Source: Pseudomonas sp. ANT_H12B (GTDB lineage: Bacteria; Pseudomonadota; Gammaproteobacteria; Pseudomonadales; Pseudomonadaceae). Taken from it: a stretch of DNA of 64,000 bases. This document shows, piece by piece, positions 59,869 through 64,000 of the stretch. The notes below the pieces were generated by a model, which saw nothing but the letters and a program-made list of their open reading frames with translations, had not been told where the DNA came from and did no database searches. A program made the translations under genes and the position numbers. The stretch covers positions 204,535 to 268,534 of the forward strand of contig NZ_VOBI01000008.1 in NCBI RefSeq assembly GCF_008369325.1, in the 5' to 3' direction. Numbering within the stretch: the stretch's first letter is position 1; the number at the start of each line of letters is the position of its first letter.

Positions 59869-61890
59869 TCACGCTGACACCAGTCGTTTGATCCAGTCCA
59901 ACAGCACGCCAGGCAACAGTTCAGGTCTGTGCAGCAAGGCATATTGCCGCGAGCCGAATACCGCTGGCAGGTAATTCGCCGCCTGGCGGTCGATGGTCAA
60001 ACAGAAGGGATAGATGCCTTGGAGCTTGGCTTCGGTTACGGCCTGACGCATGTCTTCAACGCCGTAGCGGCCTTCGTATTGGTCGACATCGTTCGGCTTG
60101 CCGTCGGAGAGAAGTAACAACAGACGGTGCGTGACGGCTTCGCGCATCAGCAAGGTGCTGGCGTGGCGCAGGGCGGCGCCGGCCCGGGTATAACGTTCCG
60201 GTTCGAGGGCGGCAATGCGCCGACCGACTTCATGGCTGTAGCGTTCATCGAATGCTTTCAGGGTGCGGATTGTGACCCGCTGCGGCCCTTCGCCGGAAAA
60301 CGCCAGCACGCTATAGGGTTCGCCCAGACTCTCCAGCGCCAGACAGACCAGCAGCAACGCCTCGCGCTCGACATCAATGATGCGGCGATGGTGCGACAAC
60401 CAGCTGTCGGTGGAGCCGCTAACGTCGATCAACAACATGATCGCCATGTCGCGCCGGCCACGACGCTGAGTCTGATACAGCGCCTGCGACATGCTCAGGC
60501 CGGCGCGGGCCTCGGCGCAAGCGTCGATATACGCTTCCAGATCGATTTCGTCGCCGTCCCATTGTTTGCGCAGCCTGACGCGTTGGGCCCGCAGACTTTC
60601 GAATTGCCGGCGGATGGCATCCAGCACCGGACGATGAGTATCAAGGGTTCGCTCGACCCACTGTTGCGGGCCTTCCCGGGCGGGACACAGTTGCAGGGTC
60701 GCCCCCGGATCACGGTAGACCTGGTGGCGAAAATCCCACTCGGGATAGCTGATTGCATGGTTGGCGAGGTCCTGTGCACTGTGCTGAACGCGGGTCCGTG
60801 GCGGGTCGTCGGACAGCAGCACTTCTTTCGGGCGACCTGCCGTCACCACCAGTCGGGCTTCGTTGAGTTCGGACAATGACTCGGCGAAATCAGCCGCAGG
60901 GGTGTCAGTATCCCGGTCGGTCGGGCGTTGCATGCCCATAGGGTCTTCGGCCTTTTCCAGCGGTTCGGCGGGTTGCACCATCCACAGGCCTTGTTCCTGA
61001 TCGTCGTCCTCATCGGCACAGGCCTCGCGCGCAGTGGGCTGACGTGTGAGGCGGGCACTGCGCGGCAAGGCATCGTCGGTGTCGATTTCGCCAGGCAGGG
61101 GCGACACTTCCTGTCCCGCCGACGGCTCGCGCAGGTCGCCGGTCCAGGCATCGAGAAACAATAGATGAGCGCCGAGCCCGTGAGACGCTTCGGCGCACAG
61201 GAGACGTTGCGCGAGGGTTTCTGACAGTTGCAGCGAATCGGCGGCGTGGGTGGGTATCGCCAACCCTTCCAGAGGCACGCCGCATTCACTGTTCAGCAAT
61301 AAACGCAGGAAGTTTTCCAGGGGTTGTCGCTGGCTGGGAAAGGCGTGAAGCGGCGGGCGGGTCGCCAGGGCATGCTGGCGCAAGCCATGGATCGAGGGCG
61401 CCAACCCCGGCAACAGGCGTATCAAATCCGCATCAGCAGCCCAAGCTTCGAGAAGTAGATAGACGCTGCGCTGCATCGGGTTGTCGAGGGCTGACAGGGC
61501 GTTGGCACTGCCTCGTCGGGCGCGCATCGCCTGTTGCAAGGCCAGGGTTCTATAACGCTCCAGCGTCAGCGGGTCTTCACTGCTGCCCAGGTCCGCCGGC
61601 AGCCAGATGGACACGCCATCGGTCGCCGGGACGGCGCTTTGTCCACACGGTTTTTCGTTACGCAGCAAAAGCTTTTTCAGTAGCGTGGGCGGTGAGGGTG
61701 GTTGCGCAATACGCAGCGAATAATGGCTGTTGAAGACCGCCTGGATCAGTAAATCGAGGTGTTGTGCAACATCCCCGAGGGCGACGATTTTTGCAGTGTC
61801 CGAGGGGGCCAGGTGACGCCGCCACAACTCCTGTGCATACACCGTCGCGTGGCGTGCGACATCGGTGATGACGTCCTCGGCTTCGGCCAT
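59869..61890 (-). CDS. norD: Nitric oxide reductase activation protein NorD
   Basis: 673 residues, cytoplasmic. It acts with the AAA+ ATPase NorQ to activate or mature the NorCB nitric oxide reductase. The C-terminal 220 residues are a von Willebrand A domain with a metal-site motif MLLIDVSGSTDSWLS and later LLLLLSDGKPND. The long N-terminal and middle parts (acidic linker with DEDDDQEQG) are typical of NorD. The ATG at 61890 immediately follows the norQ stop, so the genes are coupled. The 3' end lies close to the reverse-transcriptase fragment, but the gene itself appears intact. Confidence 0.9.
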   Translation of the reverse strand: MAEAEDVITDVARHATVYAQELWRRHLAPSDTAKIVALGDVAQHLDLLIQAVFNSHYSLRIAQPPSPPTLLKKLLLRNEKPCGQSAVPATDGVSIWLPADLGSSEDPLTLERYRTLALQQAMRARRGSANALSALDNPMQRSVYLLLEAWAADADLIRLLPGLAPSIHGLRQHALATRPPLHAFPSQRQPLENFLRLLLNSECGVPLEGLAIPTHAADSLQLSETLAQRLLCAEASHGLGAHLLFLDAWTGDLREPSAGQEVSPLPGEIDTDDALPRSARLTRQPTAREACADEDDDQEQGLWMVQPAEPLEKAEDPMGMQRPTDRDTDTPAADFAESLSELNEARLVVTAGRPKEVLLSDDPPRTRVQHSAQDLANHAISYPEWDFRHQVYRDPGATLQLCPAREGPQQWVERTLDTHRPVLDAIRRQFESLRAQRVRLRKQWDGDEIDLEAYIDACAEARAGLSMSQALYQTQRRGRRDMAIMLLIDVSGSTDSWLSHHRRIIDVEREALLLVCLALESLGEPYSVLAFSGEGPQRVTIRTLKAFDERYSHEVGRRIAALEPERYTRAGAALRHASTLLMREAVTHRLLLLLSDGKPNDVDQYEGRYGVEDMRQAVTEAKLQGIYPFCLTIDRQAANYLPAVFGSRQYALLHRPELLPGVLLDWIKRLVSA

Positions 61891-62721
61891 CTAGATAAAC
61901 GTCAGGTCGACGAGGTCGCGCATGGCAGCGACCAGCACCGCGTCATCGGACAGCGGCGAGATCAACGCGACCCGGCAGGCGATGGGCGCAGCAATGCCGC
62001 TGGTAATCAGTCGCGCAGTGGCAATCAGCAGACGGGTACTGGGGACTTCCGCCAGTCCTCGATCCTGCAAGGCGCGTAGCCGCTGGGCGAGGGTGACTAG
62101 GGCGTGGGCGGTGGCGTGGTCGGTTCCACCTTCATGGATAACGATGGCGATTTCGCGCTCGGCCGGCGGGAAGTCAAAGTCCAGCGCCACAAAGCGCTGT
62201 CGGGTACTCGGCTTCAAATCCTTGAGAATCCGTTGGTAGCCGGGGTTGTAGGACACCACCAATTGAAAGTGTGGCGAGGCTTCGACGATCTCGCCGATTT
62301 TGTCCAGGGGCAGAATGCGTCGGTGGTCGGTCAGCGGGTGCAGGACGACAATGGTGTCTTGCCGCGCCTCGACCACCTCGTCCAGGTAACAGATCGCGCC
62401 TTCGCGCACGGCTCGGGTCAGCGGGCCTTCTGTCCAGTGGGTGCCTTGGTGACCGATCAGGAAACGCCCGACCAGGTCGCTGGCACTCAAGTCGTCATGG
62501 CAGGAAATAGTGATCAGCGGGCGTTTCAGACGCCAGGCCATGTGTTCGACAAAACGGGTCTTGCCACACCCGGTGGGTCCTTTGAGCATGATTGCCAGTT
62601 GCTGTGCATGGCATTGCTCGAAGATCGCCACCTCGTCGCCGCTGGGCTGGTAATAGGGTTCAGCTTGCAACGGCGCGGGTTCTGCGGCCGACAGGTGCTG
62701 CTGCATTCGCGAACGATCCAT
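61891..62721 (-). CDS. norQ: NorQ, MoxR-type AAA+ ATPase
   Basis: 276 residues. Walker A GPTGCGKT (residues 49-56), Walker B ICYLDEVVEAR, then sensor region VVSYNPGYQR and arginine-rich STRQRFVALDFDFPP, the usual layout of NorQ/CbbQ proteins. It works with NorD as a chaperone that inserts metal or activates NorCB. The start ATG overlaps the norB stop (TAATG arrangement, shared base at 62721), and norD follows without a gap. Confidence 0.92.
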   Translation of the reverse strand: MDRSRMQQHLSAAEPAPLQAEPYYQPSGDEVAIFEQCHAQQLAIMLKGPTGCGKTRFVEHMAWRLKRPLITISCHDDLSASDLVGRFLIGHQGTHWTEGPLTRAVREGAICYLDEVVEARQDTIVVLHPLTDHRRILPLDKIGEIVEASPHFQLVVSYNPGYQRILKDLKPSTRQRFVALDFDFPPAEREIAIVIHEGGTDHATAHALVTLAQRLRALQDRGLAEVPSTRLLIATARLITSGIAAPIACRVALISPLSDDAVLVAAMRDLVDLTFI

Positions 62722-64000
62722 TACAACGCTGCGCCCGACGCACGAGGCGCGTCCAGAACCGGATCGGCTTCATCGACATTGAATTGCGGCGCATGGCGGA
62801 AAAAATCGAAGATAAACAGCCCGACACCCAGGCTGAACATCGACGCCGTCGCCACCAGCATCAGGAAATGCACCTGAATCTTCAACTGCACATCCAGATA
62901 GCCCATGCCGAGAATGCGTTCCAGGTACACCTGGGCAATGCCCGCAGTGGCAAATGACAGGGTCATGCCGAACATCCCTCCCAACTGCAGCCAAAATGCC
63001 CAATAACCGATACTGCTTTCTTCCACGGGACGACGGGTCATGCCTGGCAGCGCATAGGTGATCATCGCCAGGACAATCATGACGTAGGCTCCATAAAAGG
63101 CCGCATGGCCGTGCATGGCGGTGATCAGGGTGCCATGGGTCCATTTGTTGACGTCGGGAAAGGTGTGGGCCAGTCCCAGGAGGCCGGCGCCAAACATGGT
63201 GAACAGGGCGCTGCCCATGGTCCAGTGCAAGGCCAGTTTGTTGGGATGAGAGAGGCCGGATCGGCGCATTGCGTTGTAGGCGTAGATCGCCATGCCGACC
63301 AGCGCCATAGGCTCAAGTGCACTGAAGAAGCCGCCCAATGGAAGCCAGTAATGGGGGACGCCGATCCAGTAATAATGGTGGGCGGTGCCAAGGATGCCGG
63401 CAATGAACACCAGGCCGACAATGACGTACAGCCACTTCTCCATGACCTCGCGATCAGCACCGGACAGTCTGATCAGCAGATAGGCCAGAAAGCCGCCCTG
63501 GATCATTTCCCAGACACCTTCGACCCACAGGTGAATCGTCCACCAGCGGTAGTAGATCGACACCACGTAGTTTTCATAATGCAGCAGCGCCGGCAGATAA
63601 AGCACGGCGGCACTGGCCAGACCCAACAAAAGAACGCCTTCGGTGGCAGTGAAACGCCCGGCTTTCTTGATGGTCATGCCGATGTTGTAGAGAAACATCA
63701 GCATGCAGATCACGATCACGATCTTGTGCGGCAGCGGTTGTTCGAGCAGTTTGTTCCCGGTGCCGTAACCGAACAGGTAGCCCAGCACGGCGGTGACGCC
63801 CATGGCCGTCCACAACCCGAGCTGGATATAGGCCAGTTTGGTGCTGTGCAACTCGCCACGGGACTCGTCCGGCACCATCCAGTAGGTTGCCCCCATGAAC
63901 CCGGTCAGCACCCAGACGATCAACAGATTGGTGTGAATCGCCTTGGTGACGTCAAAGGGCAACACGTCGAGCAGGGGATCCGGTCCGAGGTATTTGGCCG
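62721..64000 (-). CDS. norB: Nitric oxide reductase large subunit NorB (5' part beyond the window)
   Basis: At least 426 codons of NorB lie in the window, cut at 64000; the start is outside. NorB is the haem-copper-type catalytic subunit that reduces NO to N2O at a haem b3/non-haem iron centre in the inner membrane. Recognisable parts: HTNLLIVWVLTGFMGATYWMVP, then TIHLWVEGVWEMIQGGFLAYLL (His and Glu of the active site), AHHYYWIGVPHYW and TAMHGHAAFYGAYVM. The order norB-norQ-norD matches Pseudomonas nor clusters; norC would be expected just beyond 64000. FNR/NorR-type control cannot be seen here. Confidence 0.95.
   Translation of the reverse strand, partial: AKYLGPDPLLDVLPFDVTKAIHTNLLIVWVLTGFMGATYWMVPDESRGELHSTKLAYIQLGLWTAMGVTAVLGYLFGYGTGNKLLEQPLPHKIVIVICMLMFLYNIGMTIKKAGRFTATEGVLLLGLASAAVLYLPALLHYENYVVSIYYRWWTIHLWVEGVWEMIQGGFLAYLLIRLSGADREVMEKWLYVIVGLVFIAGILGTAHHYYWIGVPHYWLPLGGFFSALEPMALVGMAIYAYNAMRRSGLSHPNKLALHWTMGSALFTMFGAGLLGLAHTFPDVNKWTHGTLITAMHGHAAFYGAYVMIVLAMITYALPGMTRRPVEESSIGYWAFWLQLGGMFGMTLSFATAGIAQVYLERILGMGYLDVQLKIQVHFLMLVATASMFSLGVGLFIFDFFRHAPQFNVDEADPVLDAPRASGAAL

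Overview
The window looks like a chromosomal segment of a fluorescent-group Pseudomonas. The strongest pointer is the gene at 17982-18908, whose product I recognise as the D-galactose 1-dehydrogenase described from P. fluorescens. The ohr/msrA, ProP, TrmK and norBQD types, the GC-rich codon use and the style of promoters and terminators agree with this. No rRNA, tRNA, CRISPR array or prophage was seen.

Layout. 1-13 kb: stress and housekeeping genes (msrA, ohr, secreted chorismate mutase, LysR regulator with a convergent RidA gene, small cytochrome c, an RclR-like AraC regulator facing a DUF417 gene), two copies of a secreted 13-residue-repeat protein, an intact IS3-family element that has clipped the end of an EGKCG/EF-hand protein gene, and several decayed genes. 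13-24.4 kb: a TetR/MFS efflux pair, proP, a bestrophin-like channel, gal, trmK, an iron-type alcohol dehydrogenase, an SDR and an AraC regulator, with fragments of EAL, LysE, PAS and flavin-reductase genes between them. 24.5-48.3 kb: a large catabolic island. 48.9-59.7 kb: IS1182, IS30 and group II intron debris around a secreted glycosidase-like protein and three membrane acyltransferases. 59.9-64 kb: norD, norQ and the 3' part of norB on the minus strand; the window ends inside norB.

The catabolic island is the most interesting part. It has two operons, each behind a near-consensus sigma-54 promoter (24666-24681 and 30882-30897) with the same candidate enhancer motif (ATTGAA-N8-TTCAG) about 100 bp upstream, and a PrpR-type sigma-54 activator gene at the end (46483-48345). 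Operon 1 encodes an Asp/Glu-racemase-fold protein lacking both usual cysteines, a SnoaL-like protein and two large Fe-S flavoproteins of the Old Yellow Enzyme/dienoyl-CoA reductase type. Operon 2 encodes a class III CoA-transferase, an HMG-CoA-lyase-type enzyme, a YCF48/RND/DUF1302/DUF1329 transport set, hydantoinase/oxoprolinase A and B subunits, an isochorismatase-fold amidase, a small lipoprotein and a LeuCD-type hydratase. My inference is that a lactam or imide (for example a substituted maleimide) is opened by HyuAB, deamidated by the isochorismatase-fold enzyme, hydrated by LeuCD, activated with CoA and cleaved by the lyase to a 2-oxo acid and an acyl-CoA, with the flavoproteins acting earlier on a larger, probably hydrophobic, precursor. 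I know of no described pathway with this exact gene set.

The window is unusually rich in broken genes. At least eight lesions can be read directly (frameshifts, an amber codon, internal deletions, IS insertion), mostly outside the catabolic island, whose genes are all intact.
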